64,000 nt of DNA, taken from NCBI GenBank assembly GCA_030681515.1, contig JAUXSE010000063.1, forward strand, positions 1 to 64,000, written 5' to 3'. Of this stretch, positions 16,116 to 23,929 are shown in pieces. This stretch comes from Geothrix sp. GTDB taxonomy: Bacteria > Acidobacteriota > Holophagae > Holophagales > Holophagaceae. The notes under the pieces are model-generated. The model had not been told where the DNA came from, did no database searches, and saw nothing but the letters and a program-made list of their open reading frames with translations. The first letter of the stretch is position 1; every line of letters begins with the position of its first letter. A program made the position numbers and the translations under genes.

Positions 16116-17072
16116 TCAGATCGCCGCCCCATCCATCTCGGCGAACAGCGGGTGCGTGAGGTAGCGTTCGCCGGTATCGCAGAGCACGGCCACCACGGTC
16201 TTGCCTTCTCCCAGTTCCTTCGCCACTTCCAGGGCCGCGAAGACGATGGCGCCGGTGCTGATGCCCGTGAGCAGGCCCTCCTCGCGGGCCAGGCGGCGGG
16301 CGATGGCGATGGCGTCATCGTAGCCCACGGGACGCACGCGCTGGAAGGCCTGGCGGTTCAGGATCGCGGGTATGAAGTTGGGCCCGATGCCCTGGATCTT
16401 GTGCGGCCCCACCTGCCCCGCGCTGAGCAGCGGAGAAGCCTCCGGCTCCACCGCCACCACCAGGGTACCGGGCTTCCGCGCCGCCAGCACCTCGCCCACG
16501 CCGGTGATGGTGCCGCCGGTGCCCACGCCCGCCACGAAGGCATCCAGCTCCGGCACCTGCTCCAGCAGTTCCAGGGCCGTGGTGCGGCGATGCACCTCGG
16601 GGTTGGCGGGGTTGTCGAACTGGCGCACCAGGAAGCAGGTGGAATCCGCGTCCGCCAGTTCCTGGGCCTTGTCCACCGCCGCCTTCATGCCACCGGAACC
16701 GGGCGTCAGGACCAGCGCCGCGCCGTAGGCCTTCAGCAGGGCCCGGCGTTCCTCCGTCATGGTGTCGGGCATCACCAGCGTGATCCGGTAGCCCTTGGCC
16801 GCCGCCACGAACGCGAGGCCGATGCCCGTATTCCCGCTGGTGGCCTCCAGCAGCGTCATCCCGGGCTTCAGCGTGCCGCGGGCCTCCGCGTCCTGGATCA
16901 TGCTCAGGGCGATGCGATCCTTCACGCTGCCGCCGGGGTTGGCGCTTTCCAGCTTCAGGTAGATCCTGGCCGAGCCCTTGGGCACGATGCGGTTCAGGCG
17001 GACCACCGGCGTATGGCCGATGAGGTCGTAGACGTGTTCGACGCGGGTGGGGCGGGTGATGGGACGGGGCAT
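16116..17072 (-). CDS. cysK: Cysteine synthase (O-acetylserine sulfhydrylase)
   Basis: A 318-residue PLP enzyme making cysteine from O-acetylserine and sulfide. The PLP lysine is Lys51 in NPGGSVKDRIA; the substrate loop is TSGNTGIGLA, and the phosphate-binding loop GTGGTITG. The C-terminal LLTGISTGA and CDTGERYL blocks fit CysK. The start (MPRPITRP) has TGGAG 7 nt upstream; the longer frame to 17183 runs through the promoter. Divergent from an Rrf2 regulator across a 110-nt gap that holds a TTGACA promoter and a perfect 15-bp palindrome. In Bacillus, CymR (Rrf2 family) binds CysK as a cysteine sensor, so this pairing suggests control of cysteine synthesis. Confidence 0.95.
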   Translation of the reverse strand: MPRPITRPTRVEHVYDLIGHTPVVRLNRIVPKGSARIYLKLESANPGGSVKDRIALSMIQDAEARGTLKPGMTLLEATSGNTGIGLAFVAAAKGYRITLVMPDTMTEERRALLKAYGAALVLTPGSGGMKAAVDKAQELADADSTCFLVRQFDNPANPEVHRRTTALELLEQVPELDAFVAGVGTGGTITGVGEVLAARKPGTLVVAVEPEASPLLSAGQVGPHKIQGIGPNFIPAILNRQAFQRVRPVGYDDAIAIARRLAREEGLLTGISTGAIVFAALEVAKELGEGKTVVAVLCDTGERYLTHPLFAEMDGAAI

Positions 17073-17078
17073 GGTTTG

Positions 17079-17111
17079 CTCCAGGATCCGGGCGCGGCCC
17101 GGATCCTGGAG
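17079..17111. promoter_or_regulatory. Perfect 15-bp palindrome overlapping cysK -10 and ribosome site
   Basis: CTCCAGGATCCGGGC and GCCCGGATCCTGGAG are exact inverted copies around GCG. One end covers the cysK Shine-Dalgarno (CTGGAG); the other overlaps the predicted -10 hexamer. It may be the operator for the divergent Rrf2 protein, or, if transcription starts further upstream, an RNA hairpin hiding the ribosome site. Confidence 0.7.
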
Positions 17112-17137
17112 TATGGGAAAGAACCATAAATTGTCAA
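17110..17137 (-). promoter_or_regulatory. cysK promoter
   Basis: On the minus strand a consensus -35 TTGACA (17137-17132) is followed after 16 nt by CATACT (17115-17110). Transcription would begin near 17103, inside the palindrome, so a protein bound there would block initiation. Confidence 0.65.
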
Positions 17138-17181
17138 GTTTGTTAATTGTTTTAGTTATATACTCCAGGCCGGAGGATCGC

Positions 17182-17610
17182 ATGAAAGGTTCGGCGAAGG
17201 GGCGCTACGGGTTGCAGTTCATGGTGGAGCTGGCGCTGCAGGCGGGGCGTGGCCCCGTGCTGGTGGCCGCCATCGCCGAGCGCCAGGCCCTGCCCGCCAA
17301 GTTCCTTCGCGTCCTGCTGGGCAGCCTCAAGACCGCCGGCCTCGTCAAGGTGCAGCGGGGTCCCAGTGGCGGCTGCGAGCTGGCGCGACACCCCAGCCAC
17401 ATCACGGCCCTGGAGGTGCTCGAAGCCCTCGAAGGCCGCCTCGGCTCCGGCACCCTGCCCACGGGCGCCACCCCCGGCGCCCACGCCGTCCACGAACTCT
17501 GGATCCGCAGCACCGAGGCCGCCCGCGCCGTCCTCCAATCCACCACCCTCGCCGACCTCGCCGCAAGGCAGCAGGACCTGGAGGTGGATAGCCATGGGTA
17601 CTCCATCTGA
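17182..17610 (+). CDS. Rrf2-family regulator (CymR-like, no Fe-S cysteines)
   Basis: A 142-residue winged-helix regulator. The N-terminus (MKGSAKGRYGLQFMVELALQ) and the recognition region (ALPAKFLRVLLGSLKTAGLVKVQRGPSGGCELAR) are typical Rrf2. It lacks the CX5CX7C cluster ligands of IscR; the only Cys lies in the wing. That fits the cysteine regulator CymR better than Fe-S sensors. Start supported by GGAGG 5 nt upstream. The gap to cysK is AT-rich (17118-17165) and should contain its own promoter, but I could not fix a pair of hexamers. It probably autoregulates and controls cysK through the palindrome. Confidence 0.85.
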   Translation: MKGSAKGRYGLQFMVELALQAGRGPVLVAAIAERQALPAKFLRVLLGSLKTAGLVKVQRGPSGGCELARHPSHITALEVLEALEGRLGSGTLPTGATPGAHAVHELWIRSTEAARAVLQSTTLADLAARQQDLEVDSHGYSI

Positions 17611-17763
17611 CCGGCCGCCGGGGATATCCGGACCGTGTGGCGTACGCAGATCGAGGGGTGGCCCACGGCCATGCTGGCCGGAATGATCGGCCAAGGGCAG
17701 CACCAGGAAAGGCTTGCGAAGCTGTTGGGATCATTCAAGGCTGGGAACTGAAAGGGGGGGGGC

Positions 17764-17968
17764 ATGCCGAGGAAGATTCGGGAAATGCTGAAACTACTGA
17801 ACGACGAAGGTTGGGTTGTGACTCGGCAGAAAGGCAGCCATCGTCAGCTCAAGCACCCAGATAAGACCGGAACCGTAACTGTGGCCGGCCACGAAGCAGA
17901 TGACTTGAACCCGGGGGACAGAAAACAGCATTCTGAAACAGGCGGGCATCAAGCCCGGGAGGAAGTGA
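17764..17968 (+). pseudogene. hicA: hicA toxin gene with a +1 frameshift
   Basis: The first 50 codons match HicA mRNA interferases: short N-terminal helix, then QKGSHRQLKHP with the catalytic His26, then TVTVAGHEADDLNPG. After a run of five G (17913-17917) the frame goes wrong. Removing one G gives GTENSILKQAGIKPGRK and a stop, the normal HicA ending, which would overlap the hicB start in TGATG. As it stands the frame continues straight into hicB, producing a 151-residue HicA-HicB fusion. A genuine mutation, programmed slippage and a sequencing error are all possible. Nine G (17754-17762) precede the start codon. Confidence 0.8.
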
Positions 17969-18219
17969 TGCGCTACGCGGTGGTTATCGAGCAGGGGAAG
18001 CGGAATTTCTCCGCCTATGTGCCGGACCTCCCCGGATGCATCGCCACGGGGAAGACGGTCGAAGATGTGAAGACAAAGATGGCCCAGGCTATCGAGTGGC
18101 ACCTGGAGGCCTTGGCCGAAGAAGGTCAAGCGATCCCGGTCGCACACACGATCCATGCCGCTGCGACGGTGAAAAACATGCGAAACCCGACGCCTCATCT
18201 ATCGGTGGCAGTCAGATAG
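17968..18219 (+). CDS. hicB: HicB antitoxin
   Basis: An 83-residue HicB antitoxin with the partially degraded RNase H-like fold: MRYAVVIEQGKRNFSAYVPDLPGCIATGKT, then a helix (VEDVKTKMAQAIEWHLEALAEEG). There is no obvious C-terminal DNA-binding domain beyond ~60 residues, so it is a short type. GGGAGG lies 5 nt before the ATG. Because of the upstream frameshift it is also in frame with hicA and could be made as a fusion. Confidence 0.85.
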   Translation: MRYAVVIEQGKRNFSAYVPDLPGCIATGKTVEDVKTKMAQAIEWHLEALAEEGQAIPVAHTIHAAATVKNMRNPTPHLSVAVR

Positions 18220-18342
18220 CACCAGAGAACTGAAACGCGAGAGAAGGGCCGCCATGGTGATCCCGGCGCCTGCCGCGGCACCCAGTGTCCCGACCCCGGC
18301 CAAGCCCGCGGCCATCGTGCCGACGAAGGCAGTCACCCGTCC

Positions 18343-18537
18343 CTACCGGATGCAGACCACCTTGGCCTTGCCCTTCCACTTGAGCCAGGCGCGATCCACG
18401 GTCAGGACAGCCGCCCGTTCCCGCTCGGCCAAGGCAAGGCAGCAACGATCGCCGAGGGACAGACCGAGGGGCCTGGTCAGGGCTTCCATCATTCCCGCCG
18501 TGAAAGCCAAGGCCTGATCCAGGGGTGCTCGATCTGG
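18343..18537 (-). pseudogene. C-terminal remnant of a VapC (PIN-domain) toxin
   Basis: An open frame of 64 codons ends in TAG at 18343. Its translation includes LTRPLGLSLGDRCCLALAERE and AAVLTVDRAWLKW, the last part of the PIN fold with two of the acidic metal ligands (SLGDR and TVDRAW), ending VVCIR. The N-terminal half with the first Asp and Glu is missing, and the frame begins right after the stop of the histidine kinase gene. It is therefore a decayed toxin with no antitoxin. With the adjacent hicAB it marks a toxin-antitoxin graveyard. Positions 18220-18342 hold nothing I recognise. Confidence 0.75.
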
Positions 18538-20607
18538 CTACGCCAACCCGTACTGGCTCAGGACCTGCCGGAGCTGGGCGAGGCTGTAGGGTTTGGGCAG
18601 GAACCCCTTGACCCCTTCTCCCAGCTCGCTGGATTCCATGGAGAAGCCGCTGCTCAGGATGATCGGAAGCTCGGGGTCGAGCTGGTGGATCAGCCTCGCG
18701 GTGGTCTGGCCATCCACGCCGGGCATGATCTGGTCCATGAGGACCAGGGCGAAGCCGTTGGCGCTTTCCTGGACCCGCAGCAGAGCCTCCCGGCCATTCA
18801 AGGCCGTGACCACGCCAAGCCCGAGCCCCTCGATGAGCTCCACCGCGTTCATGAGGATCATGGGTTCGTCGTCCACCACCAGCACCTTGGCCCTCCCCGG
18901 GGTTTCATCGCTGATTCCGGAAACCGGCTGCGTCGGGAAATAGAGGGTGATGGTGGTTCCACCGGCAGGCCGGCTCGTCACCCGGGCTCCCCCCTGGTGG
19001 GATCGGAGGATGCCCAGCAGGGCCGACAGCCCCAGGCCTCGCCCCATCGCCTTGGTGGAGAAGAAGGGATCGAAGATCCGCTCCACCGTCTCGGGCGGAA
19101 TGCCGCACCCGGTGTCCCCGACCTCGAGCACGACATAGGCCCCTGGAAGCATGGGCGGGGAGGGCGGCGAGGGCGGAAGCTGGTGGGCGGACAGCTGCTC
19201 CACCCGGGTGGACAGCGTGATGGTGCCCTCGCGGTCCCCGATTGCTTCGGAGGCGTTGGTGATCAGGTTCATCACGACCTGGTGGATCTGGGTGGCGTCG
19301 GCGAGGATGGTGGGAAGGCGGGGCGCGGGCTTCACCAGGAGCTGGGCCTGCTTCGAGATGGACACCCGGAGCAGCTCCGTCAGCTCCTGAACAATGCGGT
19401 TCAGATCCACCTGGGCCACATGGAGCTTCCCCCGGCCGCTGTAGGCGAGCATCTGGCGCGTCAGATCCGCCGCGCGCTCAAGCAGGGTTTCCAGGTTGCC
19501 GAGGTGGTTCTGCACCGGGCTGTCCATGGGCAGCTTCATCTGGGCCAGGTTGAGATTGCCCGTCATGGCGGTGAGGAGGTTGTTGAAGTCATGGGCGAGG
19601 CCGCCGGCCAGGAGGCCGATCCCTTCCAGCTTCTGGCTCTCCCGCTGGGCCTCCTCCCGGATCTTCCGGTCGCTGATGTCGGTGAGGACGCCCACCAGCC
19701 GCATGGTCCCGTCGGCCTGGAGGCCCGCCTGCTCCATGTGGTCGAGGTACCACACCCAGGTGCCGTCCTTCCGCTGCCAGCGGTACTCGGCCTCCGCGTG
19801 ACCCATGGAACGGGACCGTTCGATGGCCGCGGCGTAGACCGCGCGATCCTCCGGATGCAGCCTCAGGTCCATCAGGTCCGGAACCGTGTACAGCTCCTCC
19901 AGGGAGTACCCCGTCACCAGCTCCGCGTTATCGCTGACCCAGGTGGCGGCGAAGGGGGTGGGCACTTCCGCGTCGTAGAGCATCACGGGGAGGCTCTGGA
20001 GAATCCGGTTCAGGCGCAGCTCGGTGGCGCGGAGATCATCCTCGCTCTGCTTGCGCCCCAGGGCGAAGGCCACGTGCCCGGCCAGCGTCTGGGCCAGGAC
20101 GATCACATCCGCACCGATGGCCCCGGGATGGTCCGCGTAGACCATCAGCTTGCCCAGCAGACTTCCCTGATGCATCAGAGGGATGAAGGCCAGCCCGTGG
20201 ATCCCTTCGGCGCGGAGGGCGGCCTTCAGCCGTTCATCGAGGGGTTCCGCCTGGGGATCCAACATCAGCACGGGCTCGGGATCCCTGGCATCCCGCAGCC
20301 AGGGGGAGTGGCCGTCCGCCACCAGCCGGTAGCCTACGCCCAGGCCCCTCCAGGCCCGGAAATGCATGCGGTTGTCCTCGCCCCAGGTGAGGATCGCGGC
20401 GCGGGTGATGGGGAGGGCCGTCATGAGCCCATCCATCGCCACCGTGTAGATCTCATCCAGGGTCGCCGCGCGATTCACGGCCGTGGCCAGGCGATGGATC
20501 GCCTTGATCTGAAGGTAGGGCTGGTAGGCGGACAGCCCGGGGTCCGTTTCGGATCCCGGGCCGTCGGAATTCGGATCAGGTCTAGGGTTCAAGGGAGTTC
20601 CCTGCAC
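18538..20607 (-). CDS. Hybrid histidine kinase (GAF-PAS-HisKA-HATPase-REC)
   Basis: A 689-residue cytoplasmic sensor kinase with no membrane segments. In order: a GAF-type domain (~30-190), a PAS/PAC domain (~200-320, ending VGVLTDISDRKIREEAQ), the phosphoacceptor helix with the H-box GLAHDFNNLL, an ATPase domain with the N-box (VVMNLITNASEAIG) and G-boxes (DTGCGIPP, GRGLGLSALLG), and a C-terminal receiver domain with LVLMDQIMPG (Asp acceptor) and the Lys in LPKPY. The translation start is a GTG with a poor ribosome site. It has no output domain, so signalling must pass to a separate protein. The stop abuts the VapC remnant. Confidence 0.93.
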   Translation of the reverse strand: MQGTPLNPRPDPNSDGPGSETDPGLSAYQPYLQIKAIHRLATAVNRAATLDEIYTVAMDGLMTALPITRAAILTWGEDNRMHFRAWRGLGVGYRLVADGHSPWLRDARDPEPVLMLDPQAEPLDERLKAALRAEGIHGLAFIPLMHQGSLLGKLMVYADHPGAIGADVIVLAQTLAGHVAFALGRKQSEDDLRATELRLNRILQSLPVMLYDAEVPTPFAATWVSDNAELVTGYSLEELYTVPDLMDLRLHPEDRAVYAAAIERSRSMGHAEAEYRWQRKDGTWVWYLDHMEQAGLQADGTMRLVGVLTDISDRKIREEAQRESQKLEGIGLLAGGLAHDFNNLLTAMTGNLNLAQMKLPMDSPVQNHLGNLETLLERAADLTRQMLAYSGRGKLHVAQVDLNRIVQELTELLRVSISKQAQLLVKPAPRLPTILADATQIHQVVMNLITNASEAIGDREGTITLSTRVEQLSAHQLPPSPPSPPMLPGAYVVLEVGDTGCGIPPETVERIFDPFFSTKAMGRGLGLSALLGILRSHQGGARVTSRPAGGTTITLYFPTQPVSGISDETPGRAKVLVVDDEPMILMNAVELIEGLGLGVVTALNGREALLRVQESANGFALVLMDQIMPGVDGQTTARLIHQLDPELPIILSSGFSMESSELGEGVKGFLPKPYSLAQLRQVLSQYGLA

Positions 20608-20725
20608 GCCCTGGCACGGGGGGACAGACCCAGGCTAACTCATCCCAAAGGGATCGGAATCAGATTCTGATCATGGCGTCGTGAAAGCACCCGGACCGGT
20701 GGCCGGGCCATTTCTGCCGTGGGTC

Positions 20726-23700
20726 TCAGGGGAGGAGGGCGAGGGTCAGGTGAGCTGTCGGTCCGTGCCCCTTCTGCTGCACTTCGCTGCCGCGGTAGAG
20801 GGTCCAGCCGGGGAGGCCGCGGGGGATGGCCTTGGTCATGGCCCACTGCTGGATGCGGCTATTGGCGAGCACGAGCACCAGCATCCGTTTCGGGTTCCAG
20901 GGATTGGGGAAGGCGGCGAGCAGGCCATCGTCGGGGCGGCCGTAGGTGCGGCCCTGCCACTTGAACCAGCCGGATCCAGCCTCCAGGGGCAGCCGGCCCT
21001 CGGCCTGGAGCCGGGCGGCGATGCCGTTCTCGGCGGGGCCGCCGAAGACCACCAGATCGCTGGCGACCAGGTCGGCATCACTGATGTCCGCATCGGCCTG
21101 GGTGGGCAGCAGCACTTCGGTCATGTTGTCCGCCAGGGCATCGCGGTAGTTCATGGCGAGGGTGCGCTGGGCTTCCACTTCGCGGCCCGTGCCGTAGACC
21201 AGCCGCGTGGCGCTCCAGTCGTCCAGCACGTTGCCCGGCACCCAGAAGTTGGCGCGGGGCACCGGAATGTCGTTCCCGGCGTTGAAGACCAGGCGCGTGG
21301 GCCTGGTCTCGCTGCGGAAGGTGAAGGCCGCCTTGGCCTCCGTCACCTCGACGCGCTCCAGCCGAGCGCCCTTCTCCGTTTCCAGGTTCACGAAGGCCAC
21401 GAAGGGATAGGCGAAGCCGGATTGCTCGATGTCGAGCTTCACCTCGTAGCCTTCGCCCACCTTCTCGACGCGGGCCTGGACCTTGGGCGCGGGCAGGTCC
21501 GCCCGTTCGAGCCAGGGCTTCAGGATCGGCGACACATCCTTCCCGGCGCCTTCGGACAGGGCCTTCAGAATATCCGCCGTGCGGGCGGGCTGGCCGCTGA
21601 AGCGGCCATGGACCGCCCGCATGGCCTTGGTGAAGGCGGCGTTGCCCAGGTGCAGGCGCAGCTGGTGCAGGGCGAAGACGCCGCGGATACGGGGGATCTG
21701 GTAGGCCCCGTAGCGATCGTAGGCCGTGGAGGTGGCCGCGGGCGCCTTCACACCCTCCTTGGCGTCCAGCCAGAGGTGGCGGGTGTTCAGATCCGCCAGG
21801 GCCGCGCCCAGGGTCTCGAAGGCCTTGGCTGGCGTGCCCGGAAGGTTCTTCATCAGCTGCCAGTACGCCGCGGATCCGCTGACGAACCAGTTCTCCGCAT
21901 CCGTGGCAGGCTTGACAGTCCCTGTCCAAAGCAACTTCGAGTCGAAGCTGTACGCTTCCTTGGCCGAGCTGAGATCCGGCGAAGGCAAAGCCTTCGCCAT
22001 CTTTTCCTCTCTCCAGGCCGCCCTGGCGGCCTGGAGCTTGGTCGTCACCCAGATGGGACTGAACGCCGTGTACCCATGGGTCAGGTGCGGCGTGGCGCCC
22101 GGCAGATCCGCGATCCAGCGGCCGCCCACCATCTTTTCGCGCAGGGTGCTCTTGCCCTGGTGGGCGATGAAGACGAGCTTCTCCGCCATCTCGGCGGTGG
22201 TGAGCTTGGCGTCGCAGGCATGGGGCCGGTTGATGGGGCTGGTGGCCAGTACGCGGGTGGCGATGTCAATGTCGAAGCCCGTGCGGCCGTGGGTCTTGAA
22301 CACCTCCTGGAAGGCGATGTCGCGGTTCCAGGTATTGAAGGCCAGGTCGGCGGGGGCGTTGTCGGGATTGGCGCCGTACTCGCCGCGCACCTCCAGATCG
22401 CGGTTGTTGTTGTTGGCCCAGATGAAATCCCTGTGGTTGCCGGGGGTGTCAGCGGGCTTGCCCTTCGTCCCCGTGCGCCACATGCGCGATTTTTCGGTGC
22501 CCAGCAGGAAGCAGGCGCCTTCGTCGGTCTTGGCGTCGGCCATGGTCCAGTCGTTGGTGTAGAGGCCGTTGTTCTGCTTGAACAGGATGGCGGCGGCCTC
22601 GTCAATGCTGGAGGCGTACTGGGCGGCCTTGCGGATGCGGTTGCTTTGGGGCGTGCCATCCGGATTGAAGGGCGTCTGCCCCACGGTGGTCTCGCCCATC
22701 ACCAGACCCGAGGCGTTCAGATACCAATCCGTGCCGCTGTGGATGCCACCCGCGAAGGTCTGCATCACCAGGCGGTGGCCCTTCTCCGGCACCACGTCCA
22801 GCATCACGTTCCATTCGGTGCCCGTGTAGCCGTTCCACATGAACATCTGGGTGAACAGGAAGCGGCCGCTCTTCGTGGCGCCCTTGGTGGCCACGAAGGA
22901 GGAGCAGTGATCGCCCTTCCCGCCCTGCGCCATCTCGTCGTCGCCGGTCATGAAGGTGCGCCCGCTGAGCGGGTGGGACGCGTGGGTGAGTCCGTCCTGG
23001 AGGGAGCTCATGTCCACGGCGCTGTTCAGCGTGACGATGTCGAGGAGGTCTATCTCGCGGCCCTTGAACTTCGCGCCTGCCTTTACGGCACCGTCGGCGA
23101 TGCCCTTCATCTCCTCCAGGAATTCCACGTCGTACTTGCGGAAGAAGAGGGCGTCCGCCGTCTGGCGCTGATCGGCCCAGCCCCGCACCGGATCCGCCGC
23201 GTTCTTCAGCACGCCCAGCTTGGTCATGTAGCGCACGATCTCGTCGGCCATCAGTTCGCCGTGCTGGCGGCCCCGGGCGTAGGGGGCGCCCTCGATGTGC
23301 AGGAAGGTCCAGCCGCCCATCTCGTAGCGGAAACCCTTGCCCGCCCAGCGCACGGTCTGCATGGGGATGAAGGCCGTGATGTCCTCCACCTTTTCCAGTT
23401 TCACATCCCGGAAGGCGGCGGCCCCCGTGGCCTTGCCGTTGCGGCCCAGGTGCAGCTGCACGCGATCCGTGGGGCTGGTGGCCAGGAACAGCTGGGAGAC
23501 CAGGCGATCGGAAGTCCCGGCCACGCTTGGCGAGGCGTTGGTGAAGGGGAAGCTTTCCATGGACAGGCAGGCCCCCAGCGCCGTGGGATAGCGCGCCAGC
23601 GCATCGGCCTTCACGCCCTCGGTCCGGATGGTGGCGCTCAGGCGGTAGAGCTCACCCACCTTCAGCGTCACCGGCGCCGACGCCAGCGTGGCCTCCGATC

Positions 23701-23842
23701 CATCCGTGGTGGCCACCAGGCGCAAATCGGCCACCTTCGCCGTGGATCCCGGCCTCAGCGTCCAGCCGGACAAGGGGAGATCGGCGGCAGCGGCGAAAAC
23801 CGCCATGGCCAAGAGCAGGCCGGTTCGAAGCAATGGGATCAT
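20726..23842 (-). CDS. Very large secreted C45-type Ntn-hydrolase
   Basis: A 1038-residue exported protein. The signal peptide is residues ~1-20. About 140 residues of beta-rich sequence, possibly a carbohydrate-binding-like domain, follow. The C45/phospholipase B-like core begins near YARGRQHGELMADEIVRYM. The likely autoproteolytic nucleophile is the Cys in KGDHCSSFV, followed by SGRFLFTQMFMWN, TFAGGIHSGTDWYLNASGL and TNDWTMADAKTDEGA. The last ~350 residues include a helical region resembling the C-terminal part of M1 aminopeptidases (LHQLRLHLGNAAFTKAMRA) and a final beta-rich domain. Substrate unknown; the family cleaves amide bonds in peptides, acyl-amino acids or lipids. GGAGG lies 5 nt before the start. 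About twice the usual family length. Confidence 0.82.
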   Translation of the reverse strand: MIPLLRTGLLLAMAVFAAAADLPLSGWTLRPGSTAKVADLRLVATTDGSEATLASAPVTLKVGELYRLSATIRTEGVKADALARYPTALGACLSMESFPFTNASPSVAGTSDRLVSQLFLATSPTDRVQLHLGRNGKATGAAAFRDVKLEKVEDITAFIPMQTVRWAGKGFRYEMGGWTFLHIEGAPYARGRQHGELMADEIVRYMTKLGVLKNAADPVRGWADQRQTADALFFRKYDVEFLEEMKGIADGAVKAGAKFKGREIDLLDIVTLNSAVDMSSLQDGLTHASHPLSGRTFMTGDDEMAQGGKGDHCSSFVATKGATKSGRFLFTQMFMWNGYTGTEWNVMLDVVPEKGHRLVMQTFAGGIHSGTDWYLNASGLVMGETTVGQTPFNPDGTPQSNRIRKAAQYASSIDEAAAILFKQNNGLYTNDWTMADAKTDEGACFLLGTEKSRMWRTGTKGKPADTPGNHRDFIWANNNNRDLEVRGEYGANPDNAPADLAFNTWNRDIAFQEVFKTHGRTGFDIDIATRVLATSPINRPHACDAKLTTAEMAEKLVFIAHQGKSTLREKMVGGRWIADLPGATPHLTHGYTAFSPIWVTTKLQAARAAWREEKMAKALPSPDLSSAKEAYSFDSKLLWTGTVKPATDAENWFVSGSAAYWQLMKNLPGTPAKAFETLGAALADLNTRHLWLDAKEGVKAPAATSTAYDRYGAYQIPRIRGVFALHQLRLHLGNAAFTKAMRAVHGRFSGQPARTADILKALSEGAGKDVSPILKPWLERADLPAPKVQARVEKVGEGYEVKLDIEQSGFAYPFVAFVNLETEKGARLERVEVTEAKAAFTFRSETRPTRLVFNAGNDIPVPRANFWVPGNVLDDWSATRLVYGTGREVEAQRTLAMNYRDALADNMTEVLLPTQADADISDADLVASDLVVFGGPAENGIAARLQAEGRLPLEAGSGWFKWQGRTYGRPDDGLLAAFPNPWNPKRMLVLVLANSRIQQWAMTKAIPRGLPGWTLYRGSEVQQKGHGPTAHLTLALLP

Positions 23843-23875
23843 GGAATCCTCCACGCATCAGAATGCCAAACCTCC

Positions 23876-23910
23876 CTCCAGATTGCCTCGCTTTTTGAGG
23901 CAATCTGGAG
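23876..23910. promoter_or_regulatory. Perfect 14-bp inverted repeat between divergent genes
   Basis: CTCCAGATTGCCTC and GAGGCAATCTGGAG pair around the loop GCTTTTT. It ends 7 nt before the -10-like hexamer of the downstream pseudouridine synthase gene and lies 33 nt before the C45 start. A terminator is unlikely between divergent genes, so an operator or leader hairpin is more plausible. Its CTCCAG...CTGGAG ends match those of the cysK palindrome. Confidence 0.6.
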
Positions 23911-23917
23911 CCCCGGC

Positions 23918-23923
23918 TACCCT
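23918..23923 (+). promoter_or_regulatory. -10-like hexamer 6 nt before the rluA-family start
   Basis: TACCCT is followed by GGGAAC and then the ATG at 23930. There is no Shine-Dalgarno sequence. The spacing places transcription start at or next to the A of ATG, suggesting a leaderless mRNA. Confidence 0.4.
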
Positions 23924-23929
23924 GGGAAC

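Noticed and set aside
17611-17751. 46 open codons in frame after the Rrf2 stop (ending GQHQERLAKLLGSFKAGN)
   Set aside because: It looks like a protein tail but has no clear start, ribosome site or recognisable family; Rrf2 proteins are complete without it.
20681-23929. Long open frame in front of the pseudouridine synthase, and the similar one before the CobW gene (38817-41000)
   Set aside because: They run antisense through real genes; homology begins only at the chosen starts.
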